Part shown: piece after piece, positions 7,744 to 18,499 of the stretch
How positions within the stretch are numbered: the stretch's first letter is position 1
How the letters are laid out: each line of letters starts with the position of its first letter
NCBI GenBank assembly: GCA_021827645.1
Contig: JAKAVA010000077.1
Location: 1 to 46,241, forward strand
DNA: 46,241 nt
Source: Planctomycetota bacterium
GTDB lineage: Bacteria > Planctomycetota > Phycisphaerae > WQYP01
Direction: 5' to 3'
The notes under the pieces: model-generated
Told to the model about the DNA's origin: nothing
What the model saw: the letters and a program-made list of their open reading frames with translations, nothing else
Database searches by the model: none
Program-made: the position numbers and the translations under genes

Positions 7744-7756
7744 TTCTTTGACAAGT
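7744..7756 (+). promoter_or_regulatory. BoxA-like antitermination element
   Basis: TTCTTTGACAAGT in the rRNA leader resembles the boxA core (TGCTCTTTAACA and variants) recognised by NusB-NusE in rRNA leaders. A related TTTGACAAT occurs at 7960-7968, closer to the 23S. This is a similarity judged by eye. Confidence 0.4.
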
Positions 7757-7905
7757 GAAGATTGCGTGATGTGGATTCAACAACATTCCACATCGAGCTC
7801 GATAGTGCAGTGCTGAAGGTCACCGGCGCGAAGATGGATTGCGAAAGCAGTTCGTTGGTTGTGTTGGCGATCGGAGGTGCTGCAAGATCAAGAGCGCTAA
7901 TGAGG

Positions 7906-7933
7906 TGTAATTGCGACACTTGTCGCAATTACA
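7906..7933 (+). repeat. Perfect 13-base inverted repeat in rRNA leader
   Basis: TGTAATTGCGACA and TGTCGCAATTACA are separated by only CT, so the RNA would form a 12-bp perfect stem with a four-base loop. There is no T-run, arguing against termination. It may be a processing site for RNase III or part of the antitermination region. Confidence 0.65.
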
Positions 7934-8092
7934 AACAAACCAGAGTTACTCAGGTGGTTTGACAATGGGTTCACCTTGAACCCCGCATAAGAGTTGTAAA
8001 AAACTCTGAATGTTGATCGGCAGCGGAAAGACTCGTGGCTGAAACCCTGCGAAGGGTGGCGGTGCGGTTCAGAAGCGGTTGATGAACAATGT

Positions 8093-10929
<2,837 letters not shown>

Positions 10930-11124
10930 TTTGTTCTTCCATCGATATGAATCGCTCCGGCGATCCTCAACTCGATGAAGTCATTCTGGTGCAAGTCCAC
11001 CTGAGTAATGTAGCGCTCTTGAATTCATTTTCAGTTCGCAGGATTTTTGTTGCCTCCCTCACGCAATCTTCACTCGCCAAAGGGCGAGCCTCTGGCTCCC
11101 CGGGGACACCCGGTGAGCCGGTTT
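10930..11124 (+). other. 23S-5S internal spacer
   Basis: A spacer of about 195 bases with small hairpins (for example CGCCAAAGGGCG and CCGGGGACACCCGG) and no tRNA. I see no gene here. Confidence 0.6.
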
Positions 11125-11233
11125 TCTGGTGCATTTACGTCAGGGGTAACACAGCTTCCCATTCCGAACAGCACCGTGAAGCTCTGACGGCCGATGGTAG
11201 TGTCCACAGACGCGAGAGTAGGTGAGTGCCAGA
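11125..11233 (+). rRNA. rrf: 5S ribosomal RNA
   Basis: About 109 bases with the 5S hallmarks: TTCCCATTCCGAACAG in loop B/C, GCCGATGGTAGTG in the central helix and GAGAGTAGGTG before the 3' strand. The terminal helix forms between TCTGGTGC and GTGCCAGA. It is immediately followed by a terminator, closing the 23S-5S transcription unit. Confidence 0.95.
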
Positions 11234-11238
11234 TTTAT

Positions 11239-11275
11239 GCCCCGGGTGGTCGAAAGATCATCCGGGGCTTTTTTT
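11239..11275 (+). terminator. Intrinsic terminator of the rRNA unit
   Basis: A GC-rich stem, GCCCCGGGTGGT against ATCATCCGGGGC, closes on the loop CGAAAG and is followed by seven T. This is a textbook factor-independent terminator. Confidence 0.93.
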
Positions 11276-11435
11276 ATGCGTCTCCCCGATTCTGGCGGCA
11301 TCCGTCCCCCAGCGCCCGCGGACGATGCTCCATGACATCGGATGACGTCCGCTGGCTGGCTTACAGCATCGGATTCTATTAAACTTCCATCGGCCATGAC
11401 CCATCATGGCGCAATTTACACCGGAGATATTCTTC

Positions 11436-12245
11436 ATGGCATTTGAACTCGCAATGATCGGTGCGGGCAATATGGCCGAAGCCATCGCCCGCGGTATTAT
11501 CAAGAGCGGCCTTTATTCAGCGGATCAGCTCATCGCCGCCGATCCCAATCCACAGCGCCGCGACTATTTCACCCGGGAACTTGGTATCTGCACGGTCGAG
11601 CACTCCGCTGAGGCCGCAGGTCTCTCCCCCCGCGTTTTCCTGGCGGTAAAGCCCCAGAAAATAGATGAGGCCCTCTCTGAAATCCGTCCCGTCGTACGCA
11701 GTGGCTCACTGCTGCTGACCATCGTCGCCGCCATCACCACCCGGTACATTGAAACCCAGCTTGATGGTAAATCTCTCCGCGTGGTTCGTATCATGCCCAA
11801 TACACCGATGCTCGTCGGTGCCGGCGCCAGTGGAATTTGCGCCGGCCGCCATGCTTCAGCTCAGGATATGGAACTTGCACGCAGAATTTTCGGCTCCTGC
11901 GGTGTGGTGGTGGATGTACCTGAACATCTTATTGACGCCGTAACCAGCTTATCCGGCAGCGGCCCTGCGTATGTGTTTTATCTGGCCGAGGCAATGGCCA
12001 AAGCCGGCGAAAAGCAGGGCCTCTCCCCGGATGTCGCGGCGCAGCTCGCACGGCAAACCATCATCGGCGCCGGCCGATTGCTCGAACAATCCGCCGATTC
12101 ACCCACCGAATTGCGGCGAAAAGTAACCAGCCCCGGCGGATTTACCGAGGCTGCGATTCAGTCGTTTCAAACCCACGGTTTCGACGCCGCCGTACTGGGG
12201 GCGATGAATGCCGCACTGCAGCGGGGGAAAGAGCTTTCGCGCTGA
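11436..12245 (+). CDS. proC: Pyrroline-5-carboxylate reductase
   Basis: ProC carries out the last step of proline synthesis, reducing 1-pyrroline-5-carboxylate with NAD(P)H in the cytoplasm. The 269-residue product starts with the Rossmann fingerprint MIGAGNMAEAIARGI, has AVKPQ at the end of the NAD(P) domain and RIMPNTPMLVGAG in the middle, and ends with the highly conserved dimer-domain signature from LSGSGPAYVF through LRRKVTSPGGFTEAAI. The ATG at 11436 is chosen because GGAG lies at 11422-11425; an upstream ATG at 11406 lacks such a site. The queD-like gene follows 12 bases later, so the two are probably co-transcribed. Confidence 0.96.
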   Translation: MAFELAMIGAGNMAEAIARGIIKSGLYSADQLIAADPNPQRRDYFTRELGICTVEHSAEAAGLSPRVFLAVKPQKIDEALSEIRPVVRSGSLLLTIVAAITTRYIETQLDGKSLRVVRIMPNTPMLVGAGASGICAGRHASAQDMELARRIFGSCGVVVDVPEHLIDAVTSLSGSGPAYVFYLAEAMAKAGEKQGLSPDVAAQLARQTIIGAGRLLEQSADSPTELRRKVTSPGGFTEAAIQSFQTHGFDAAVLGAMNAALQRGKELSR

Positions 12246-12257
12246 ACGGAGACCAAA

Positions 12258-12626
12258 ATGTTCGCCATCGAAATTGCAGATCACTTCCGTGCCGCTCATC
12301 AACTCCTGCTGCCCGATGGATCATTCGAACCGCTTCATGAACATGATTGGCAGGTTCTGCTGCGAGTGGAAAGTTCGCGACTCGATGCGATAGATACCGT
12401 CATGGATTTCCATGATCTGGCGGCGATATTGCGTCATACTATTGAACCATTAGCCGGACGCAATCTCGGAGAGACTTCCGTTGCCGCCGAGGGGCGAAAC
12501 CCCAGTGCCGAGCGTGTCGCCGAATGGATCGCCGTGCAGGTATCCGCGCGGCTTCCGGCGGAGGTTCACCTGTCATTTTTACGGATCAGCGAGGCGGAAA
12601 ACTGCTGGGCCATTTACCAGCCGTAA
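12258..12626 (+). CDS. 6-pyruvoyl-tetrahydropterin synthase / QueD family protein lacking the usual catalytic Cys
   Basis: A 122-residue T-fold protein. The zinc ligands are recognisable as H14 in FRAAHQL and H27 and H29 in LHEHDW, where the family normally has HGH. VMDFHDL follows, as in QueD, and the C-terminal Glu-x-x-x-x-A-x-Y motif appears as EAENCWAIY. In 6-carboxytetrahydropterin synthases a catalytic Cys sits four residues before the first His of HxH; here that position is Phe with Glu next to it. The protein may be a PTPS variant with another substrate or a member using Glu. No other queuosine gene (queC, queE, queF) is in the window. RBS GGAG at 12246-12249. Confidence 0.8.
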   Translation: MFAIEIADHFRAAHQLLLPDGSFEPLHEHDWQVLLRVESSRLDAIDTVMDFHDLAAILRHTIEPLAGRNLGETSVAAEGRNPSAERVAEWIAVQVSARLPAEVHLSFLRISEAENCWAIYQP

Positions 12627-12750
12627 AGTGGTACGGTATGAATCGACCTTTGGTGTGTAGCCCGCATCATCTCTTCCTTGGCTGTTTCGTACCGGCGCGG
12701 AAGTTCCCCGACGATCCTCTCTCATTGGCATTGAAAAACCGCCGAATGAG

Positions 12751-15114
12751 CTACCAGCACGCAAGCGGCTGATTGGTGAAGACAAGGTGATCCGGCCCGC
12801 ACGGACATGCCGCCATCAGATTCCTGCCTTCCATTTTCAGGGTCGCCGGTCCGCCACACCGCGTGCAATGGGCATCAATCGGAATAACACTCAGGCAGTC
12901 GATACAGTGATAGCTGAAACCCTCCGGCGAAATTTGTGCGTGCAGGCGATTGCCTCGGCAATGCGGACAGGATTGCCCATCCACCGCCGACTTCACAACC
13001 GGCTTCCGGCGCTGTCGCACGGCCGCCGCCGCCTTTTCAATTTCGCCTATCAGGCGGCCTCCCTCCAATCTTCTTACGCCGGTGACAATCAGGGCCAATT
13101 TGGCCCGTGTGCAGGCGACATAAAATGACGCCCGCCCCTTATCATCGGCGTGAAATTCATCGGCGCCCATGACAAATACCACCGGAGCGTCGTACCCCTT
13201 GGCGCTCGCGACCGTACAGAGCGTCAATATCCCCCGGTCAAAGAGCGGCTTGCGTTTATTTTCCGGGTGTTCGGCATCCACAAAGCGAATCGATCCATGA
13301 TGTCCCAGTACGCCGGTAAGCGCCTCCTCCAGCCCGTCCATGAATTTATAATGCTTGGAAAGAATCAGGATATCGCTCGGCATGACGCCGTCCACGTGCA
13401 GCAGATGCCTGACGTACTCCGCGACAGCCTTTATCTCCTCCCTGCGGGACGCGAAAAATTCAACTCTCGGCGCCGCCCCGTGGCGCCTGCAGAATTCAAT
13501 GTCAAATCGCGGTCCATCTTCACTGATCAATCCACGCTGGAGTAAATTGGCGACGTCCGCAAATTGTCGCGTGGTAACCGGTTTTCCAGCATCTGCATAC
13601 GATCCGACGAGAACATTAAACGCAAAATCAATAACCTGTCGGGTATTTCGCAGACATTGATCGAGAAAAATCGTCCTTCCCACAATCTGAATTCCCAGCT
13701 TCTCCCACACCGGCGTCTTCACGCCGTAAATATTCTGTGCGTTGTCGTAAAACAGAATGAGGGTCTGGCGACCGTTTTCATCGCGCCGGGCCAATCGCCG
13801 GATAAACTGAAGCTCCTCCGGATACAGATCCTGCGTTTCATCCACATAGATATAGTCGAATTGCAAAGACGCCAGAACATCGGACGGCAACTGGTCGAGC
13901 GTCCGGCACATCAACTCGGCGCGGGCCGGGCGGTCTTCGTATGTGTAGGGCGTTTGAAGCGATGGTTCCGCTTTTACCAGATTGTATATAAGACCCTCCA
14001 CATGCGTGACGATCAGACAATCTTCCGGTACGTCCGACCACGCGATCCGCTTATAACGCTCCTCGATCCGCTGGCGTAAATAGAAGGTAAGCGTGCGGTT
14101 GTAACACAGCACCAAAACCCGCGGCCGATGAACCGGCTGCTCAAAGAGATTCCCTTCGCGCTGCGACAGATCATATACCGCTTGCGCCGCATTCATCGCA
14201 AGAAGGATCGATTTACCCGATCCGGCCACACCTCGAAACAACCGGTGGCTACCGGAAAGATCGGCGTTGCCGAGAGATTTCTGCTGCTCGGTCGGTTCAC
14301 GCAGGGCGTCTTCCATGGCCCGAATTTCAGCGCTGAACCGTGCGGCATTCGGAGATCGACCCAGGGATGAACGGTCAGCGCGCAAAATGCTCTGTCCCGT
14401 CAGAGCGCTGATTACCACCCGTGAATCTTCCCTTGATAACCGACGGCTGGGAATATGAGCCGGTGCGTGTTCATTGGCAAGGCGAACCACGACCTCGCGA
14501 AGGGTGCCGGCAGTCGCACACTCCTCGGCAAATAAAAAATCCGCCGGTGCGGTGATGGAGAATCGCTCTTCGTATTTTTTTCGATGGATCGCGGGCAGCA
14601 CGGCAATCCGCAAAAATAATATGCGGGATACATCCACACGCTCTTTGCAGAGATCGCGGATACCGAACATGACGCGCTCCGCCTGTCGAAGCGGATCTTC
14701 CCGCGATAATACGCCATCGCGCTGGATGGTCAATTCCGCACCACGTACCGACTCAATGGCCGGTAGATCGATCCCCTTATTTTCAATTACCAGCACTCCG
14801 ACCTGCGGATGCAGTATGACAAGATCAGGGCGCGGGATATTGGCGCGGGGCGAAAAGGTTTCGATAAAAAAGTAGGCGTCAGGTTCGTCGCCGAAGGCCT
14901 CCAGCATCAGCGTCACCAGTCGCCCGTGCCAGTAATGGTCGATTTGCTCCGCGCCGCTAACCTGCGCCCGAGCGGCTTTTACGGCCGATTCAACCCTTTG
15001 TTTCCACGCAAACCGTGATGTTTTCGGCAAACGGAGGCTCCTGTCATCCACTCGTTCCGCGGCGCCATTCGCGCTGACAAATGTGCACTCCATCCCCGCC
15101 AGAAGACACGCCAT
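12751..15114 (-). CDS. NERD-nuclease/UvrD-type helicase with C-terminal zinc ribbons
   Basis: A 787-residue fusion. Residues 55-170 look like a NERD (nuclease-related) domain: RPDLVILHP then VLVIENKG supply D97, E111 and K113 of a PD-(D/E)xK-type site. The superfamily 1 helicase core follows with Walker A GVAGSGKS (295-302), LVLCYNRTL, and the DExx box YVDETQD (424-429); motifs near the C-terminal side include LDQCLRNTRQ and FYVACTRAK. The last 70 residues carry CxxC pairs at C716/C719, C737/C740, C750/C753 and CPC at 770-772, likely two zinc ribbons. A role in DNA repair or defence is plausible but not shown. It is encoded alone, convergent with the queD-like gene and divergent from sirC by 45 bases. 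The start is uncertain; an ATG at 15093 is the alternative. Confidence 0.85.
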   Translation of the reverse strand: MACLLAGMECTFVSANGAAERVDDRSLRLPKTSRFAWKQRVESAVKAARAQVSGAEQIDHYWHGRLVTLMLEAFGDEPDAYFFIETFSPRANIPRPDLVILHPQVGVLVIENKGIDLPAIESVRGAELTIQRDGVLSREDPLRQAERVMFGIRDLCKERVDVSRILFLRIAVLPAIHRKKYEERFSITAPADFLFAEECATAGTLREVVVRLANEHAPAHIPSRRLSREDSRVVISALTGQSILRADRSSLGRSPNAARFSAEIRAMEDALREPTEQQKSLGNADLSGSHRLFRGVAGSGKSILLAMNAAQAVYDLSQREGNLFEQPVHRPRVLVLCYNRTLTFYLRQRIEERYKRIAWSDVPEDCLIVTHVEGLIYNLVKAEPSLQTPYTYEDRPARAELMCRTLDQLPSDVLASLQFDYIYVDETQDLYPEELQFIRRLARRDENGRQTLILFYDNAQNIYGVKTPVWEKLGIQIVGRTIFLDQCLRNTRQVIDFAFNVLVGSYADAGKPVTTRQFADVANLLQRGLISEDGPRFDIEFCRRHGAAPRVEFFASRREEIKAVAEYVRHLLHVDGVMPSDILILSKHYKFMDGLEEALTGVLGHHGSIRFVDAEHPENKRKPLFDRGILTLCTVASAKGYDAPVVFVMGADEFHADDKGRASFYVACTRAKLALIVTGVRRLEGGRLIGEIEKAAAAVRQRRKPVVKSAVDGQSCPHCRGNRLHAQISPEGFSYHCIDCLSVIPIDAHCTRCGGPATLKMEGRNLMAACPCGPDHLVFTNQPLACW

Positions 15115-15159
15115 ACCAAAGATCTATGCCGCCGAGCGAATAATCGCTAACATTGTGGG

Positions 15160-15828
15160 ATGGATTGCGGTTTTTTTCCAGCATTTTTGCGTATGGATGG
15201 AAAAGAATCCCTCGTGGTGGGGGGTGGGGCGGTGGCCCTGCGCAAAATCAGTTCACTGGTTGCCTCTGGATCACGCGTGCTGGTGGTCAGCCCGGAAGTC
15301 AGGCCCGAAATCAGTGAATTCCACGGCGTTGACTTAAGAAAATCGGTCTACGATTCCAGCATCATGCGCCCGTCCGATCGGCACTGGTGGCTGGTTTTTG
15401 CCGCAACCAACCGTCCGGATGTCAATGCCCAAGTGTGTGCCGATGCGCGGGCCGCCGGAATCTGGGCCTGTAATTGCAGTGCTCCGGACGATGGCGATCT
15501 GATCTCTCCTGCCAATCGAACCGTGGGAGAGATAACGATTGCCGTATCCACCGGTGGGGGATCACCCGGGTTTGCCGCCCAATTGGCTGATCAGGCGGTG
15601 GCGGGCATATCCGCTGATCAGAAAATCCTCGTCGGCCTTCTGCCGCGATGGCGGATGCAAATTCGCAAGGCGTTCGATCATGAAGCGATTCGCCGCGAAC
15701 TGATGCGCCGGATAACTGGAGATGAAATGCTCGCTGCCATAAAATCCGGGGGTGAAAAAGCGGCGGCGGACTATTTTAATCGGCTCGTGGCCGAGGCAAA
15801 ATTCCACCACGGAAGGCAGGGCCAATAG
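15160..15828 (+). CDS. Precorrin-2 dehydrogenase / siroheme synthase N-terminal type
   Basis: A 222-residue protein of the SirC/Met8/CysG-N family that oxidises precorrin-2 to sirohydrochlorin with NAD+ and may chelate iron. The start at 15160 gives the expected FFPAFLRMDG lead-in to the nucleotide-binding fingerprint VVGGGAVALRK (residues 19-29). The segment FAATNRPDVNAQV corresponds to the family's AATDDxxxN strand, with Asn replacing the usual first Asp, and STGGGSPGFAAQLADQ is the helical dimerisation signature. hemX and hemA follow with gaps of 3 and 6 bases, so this is a tetrapyrrole operon. The short 45-base gap to the divergent helicase gene must hold both promoters. Confidence 0.88.
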   Translation: MDCGFFPAFLRMDGKESLVVGGGAVALRKISSLVASGSRVLVVSPEVRPEISEFHGVDLRKSVYDSSIMRPSDRHWWLVFAATNRPDVNAQVCADARAAGIWACNCSAPDDGDLISPANRTVGEITIAVSTGGGSPGFAAQLADQAVAGISADQKILVGLLPRWRMQIRKAFDHEAIRRELMRRITGDEMLAAIKSGGEKAAADYFNRLVAEAKFHHGRQGQ

Positions 15829-15831
15829 CCC

Positions 15832-16701
15832 ATGGTGCACGCGCAATTTTTGCCCCTGAACATTCCGGAAATTACCGCCGCCGCGGTTACACCGCTGATC
15901 CTGCTTGCGGCATTTTACTTCTATACTCGATCCAAACTCCTCCATGTCAAAGATGTTGCCACCGATGGCACCCCGAAAAACCTCACCGCCACCTGGCTGG
16001 TCGCCGTGGCCATGGGAATTCTGCTGATTCTGCTGGCTCTGCGCGCGGCCGCCGCCCATTCTCTCTCATCAACTGTGACGAACTTTTTCGATTCTTCCCT
16101 CGTCCTTTCCCTGCTGGTGCTTCTGGCGTGGGTCTATTACCGTCTCACGCACCAACTGCGCGATTTCGCCCCTTTTCTCCTACCGATGGCGGCAGCGCTT
16201 TTGATCTTGGGCGTAACGCTGAGTTTTACGGCCGAGCCGCACTTTCATGATGCCAATCCGTGGACCCTCGTGCATGTGGTCAGTGTGCTGCTCGGGTTTG
16301 CGTGTTTCGCGGTGGGGTGCATGGCCGGTGTGGTTTATCTGATTTCAGAATCGCAACTGAAGCGTAAAGATCGGTCGCAGTGGACTTTCCCTAAATTGCC
16401 ACCGCTTGACCGTTTGGAGCGATTCACCCGGCACTGTATTGTGGTAGGTTTTCCGCTGCTGACGCTCGGTGCGATCAGCGGCATTTTCCGTGCGGTGGAA
16501 GACCCGCACGCCCTTGGGCGGGATTGGTACTTCTCGCCCAAAGTGGTGCTCACAGTCGTGGCGTGGCTTTTATACGCATCCCTGCTGCACGTCCGGCTGG
16601 CTCCCGCTTTGCGTGGTTCGCGCTGTGCGTGGCTCAGTATTGTCGGATTTTTATTTCTGCTTGCGGTGCTGATCGCGGCCAACTGGATGCCGCATGGATG
16701 A
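15832..16701 (+). CDS. hemX: HemX/CcsA-like inner-membrane protein
   Basis: A 289-residue polytopic membrane protein with about eight hydrophobic segments, resembling the cytochrome c assembly family (CcsA/HemX). The region with HVVSVLLGFACFAVGCMAGVVYL and the later RDWYFSPKVVLTVVAWLLYA correspond to conserved family segments. The tryptophan-rich WWD motif of true heme-handling CcsA proteins is not evident, so the HemX subgroup, genetically linked to hemA and implicated in controlling HemA level, is more likely. The gene lies 6 bases upstream of hemA and 3 bases after sirC, as in HemX-type operons. Confidence 0.75.
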   Translation: MVHAQFLPLNIPEITAAAVTPLILLAAFYFYTRSKLLHVKDVATDGTPKNLTATWLVAVAMGILLILLALRAAAAHSLSSTVTNFFDSSLVLSLLVLLAWVYYRLTHQLRDFAPFLLPMAAALLILGVTLSFTAEPHFHDANPWTLVHVVSVLLGFACFAVGCMAGVVYLISESQLKRKDRSQWTFPKLPPLDRLERFTRHCIVVGFPLLTLGAISGIFRAVEDPHALGRDWYFSPKVVLTVVAWLLYASLLHVRLAPALRGSRCAWLSIVGFLFLLAVLIAANWMPHG

Positions 16702-16707
16702 GATGAA

Positions 16708-18051
16708 ATGGAATCGATGATTCCACATTCCTACCAGATGCTGATGGTCGGTATCAATTACCGCACCGCGCCCATTGAGTTGCGCGAAAAGCTCGCCTCC
16801 GGCGCCGATGAAACCCGCCGAACCCTCGGTGAACTGCATCTTAACCATCCGCACGCCGAGTTCATGCTCCTTTCAACCTGCAATCGCGTGGAACTCTACA
16901 CCGCATTTCTCGTCGGACATGATATTCCTGAAGATCAGCTTGCCGCTCAATTGGCCCGTATCGGATCTGTCCCGTCGGAATTGCTCATGCCGCACTTGTA
17001 TATTCATCGCGGTACCGGCATGGTGGAACATCTTTTCCGCGTCACCAGTTCCCTTGATTCGATGGTGCTGGGTGAAACTCAAATCCTGGGGCAGGTGCGC
17101 GATGCGTATCAGCTTGCCACTTCTACCGCTACCGTCGGCACCATGCTTCACGCCGTATGCCAGCGGGCGCTGGCCGCCGGCAAGGATGTGCACGAAAACA
17201 CGCACCTCTCGGAGGGAAAAACCTCCGTCGCCGGGGCGGCGGTTGAACTCATCGGCGAAGTGTTCGATACGCTTGCCGATAAAACCGTGCTGGTGATTGG
17301 CGCCGGGAAGATGGCGGGCATCATGCTCAAGCACATCATGGCGCAAAAACCGCGGCGGCTGTTGGTCGCCAATCGGGATGCTCAGCGGGCCGGTTCGCTG
17401 GCGGAAAAATTTTCCGCCGAGCGCGTCGAGTTTTCCCGCCTTGACGACGGCCTCACTCAGGCCGATGTGGTTCTTTCAGGTACCAGTTCACGCGATCCGA
17501 TATTAACCGTCGCCCGGCTGAAAAATCTCCTCAAGCCGCGGCAATATCGTCCGCTGTTCATTATTGATGTTGCCGTCCCGCGCGATGTGGAAGATGGCGT
17601 CACACGCCTTCCCAATACCTTTCTCTATAACGTGGATGACCTGAGCCGGGTGTCGGAACTTACCCGTGCCCGGCGCGGCGGCGAGATCGACAAAAGCACC
17701 CAAATCATTCAGCGGCACCTGGAAGATTTCACGGCCTGGCTGGCGGCCCGCAACTCCGGCCCGGTGGTCAAGGCCCTTTATCAGCAGTGCCGGGAAATCA
17801 GTGACCGCGAATTGACCCTGCTTCTCACCGAGCATCCGGAATTATCGCCCGAGCAGCAGCAGGCCCTGCGAAAATTCGCCCATCGCCTCGTCGGCAAAAT
17901 ATTGCATACGCCCGTTACGCAACTGGGCAACCACCCGGCATTCGAACGGCAACTCCAACTGGCCATGGCGGTAAAGGAATTATTCCGCCTGACCGATTCC
18001 TCATCTGATGATTCGGGTGCAAAAGGCGCCGCCGCGGATTCCGCCTCATAA
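16708..18051 (+). CDS. hemA: Glutamyl-tRNA reductase
   Basis: HemA reduces glutamyl-tRNA(Glu) to glutamate-1-semialdehyde, the committed step of C5-pathway tetrapyrrole synthesis, in the cytoplasm. The 447-residue product has the N-terminal domain with the catalytic cysteine C58 in LLSTCNRVELY, the substrate-binding segment HLFRVTSSLDSMVLGETQILGQV, the NADPH domain starting VLVIGAGKMAGI, and the C-terminal dimerisation helix. It lies last in the sirC-hemX-hemA set. hemL is not in the window. The C-terminal ~15 residues are Asp/Ser/Ala rich. Confidence 0.97.
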   Translation: MESMIPHSYQMLMVGINYRTAPIELREKLASGADETRRTLGELHLNHPHAEFMLLSTCNRVELYTAFLVGHDIPEDQLAAQLARIGSVPSELLMPHLYIHRGTGMVEHLFRVTSSLDSMVLGETQILGQVRDAYQLATSTATVGTMLHAVCQRALAAGKDVHENTHLSEGKTSVAGAAVELIGEVFDTLADKTVLVIGAGKMAGIMLKHIMAQKPRRLLVANRDAQRAGSLAEKFSAERVEFSRLDDGLTQADVVLSGTSSRDPILTVARLKNLLKPRQYRPLFIIDVAVPRDVEDGVTRLPNTFLYNVDDLSRVSELTRARRGGEIDKSTQIIQRHLEDFTAWLAARNSGPVVKALYQQCREISDRELTLLLTEHPELSPEQQQALRKFAHRLVGKILHTPVTQLGNHPAFERQLQLAMAVKELFRLTDSSSDDSGAKGAAADSAS

Positions 18052-18166
18052 TATCCCCCGCCAACCGCTCCATATCGACAGATTCTCTCTGCGCGTTGTT
18101 AAATGGGTATTAATGTGCCTCCGAAAGCCTGATAAAAAAACAGAAGTCGATTTTTCAAATTCAGCA

Positions 18167-18195
18167 TTGCATCCCGGTACGGCGTGTTCTATACT
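18167..18195 (+). promoter_or_regulatory. Promoter of the PEP-CTERM gene
   Basis: TTGCAT (18167-18172), a 17-bp spacer and TATACT (18190-18195). The expected start near 18202 leaves a 5' untranslated region of about 300 bases before the PEP-CTERM gene. Confidence 0.6.
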
Positions 18196-18201
18196 CTCTC
18201 T

Positions 18202-18499
18202 CGGGAATTGAACAAGAGAAGCAAGGTAGCTTGACGGAAGCAACTGCACCGCACCGCCGATCTACATTTATCAAAACAGCCATAAAGGCTCGGTTTGGGG
18301 TTTCCCCATCCGGGCATCTGTTGGATTCCAGCGGAGTCAAATCTGCGGGGATGTTGGCGGACGTTTCGCAGGTTGTTTGCTGCATAATGACCGGGCAATG
18401 TGCCTAGGCTGCTGCACAATCTGATGTTTTTTGGGAAGTGAGTCACAGGCCCCAATGAATCGGCCTTGAAACCGGACTCGCGTTATTGGAGGACTTCTT
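18202..18499 (+). other. Long 5' leader of the PEP-CTERM gene
   Basis: About 300 bases with no reading frame of note. It ends in the strong ribosome binding site GGAGG (18488-18492) before the ATG at 18500. I looked for cyclic-di-GMP, cobalamin and other common riboswitch cores and recognised none. The gap 18052-18166 upstream of the promoter holds nothing I can name. Confidence 0.4.

Larger units (their letters stand above)
7433..8092 (+). other. Long structured leader of the 23S precursor
   Basis: About 660 bases separate the promoter from the mature 23S end with no gene and no 16S or tRNA signature. Several foldbacks are visible: TGACGGC/GCCGTCA at 7591-7597 and 7614-7620, a long arm CAGCAC-GCTCACC pairing with GGTGAG-TGCTG around 7670-7730, and the perfect hairpin at 7906-7933. 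The last bases (8082-8099) pair with the sequence just after the 23S 3' end. I infer antitermination and RNase III processing signals rather than an independent RNA. Confidence 0.55.

Noticed and set aside
7433..8092. Possible 16S rRNA, tRNA, tmRNA or RNase P RNA before 23S
   Set aside because: None of the conserved cores of these RNAs is readable in the leader, and no cloverleaf was found.
13564..14079. 171-codon frame opposite the helicase gene
   Set aside because: It is a shadow of the helicase coding strand with no motif of its own.
18202..18499. Cyclic-di-GMP or cobalamin riboswitch in the PEP-CTERM leader
   Set aside because: The core sequences of these classes were not recognisable.
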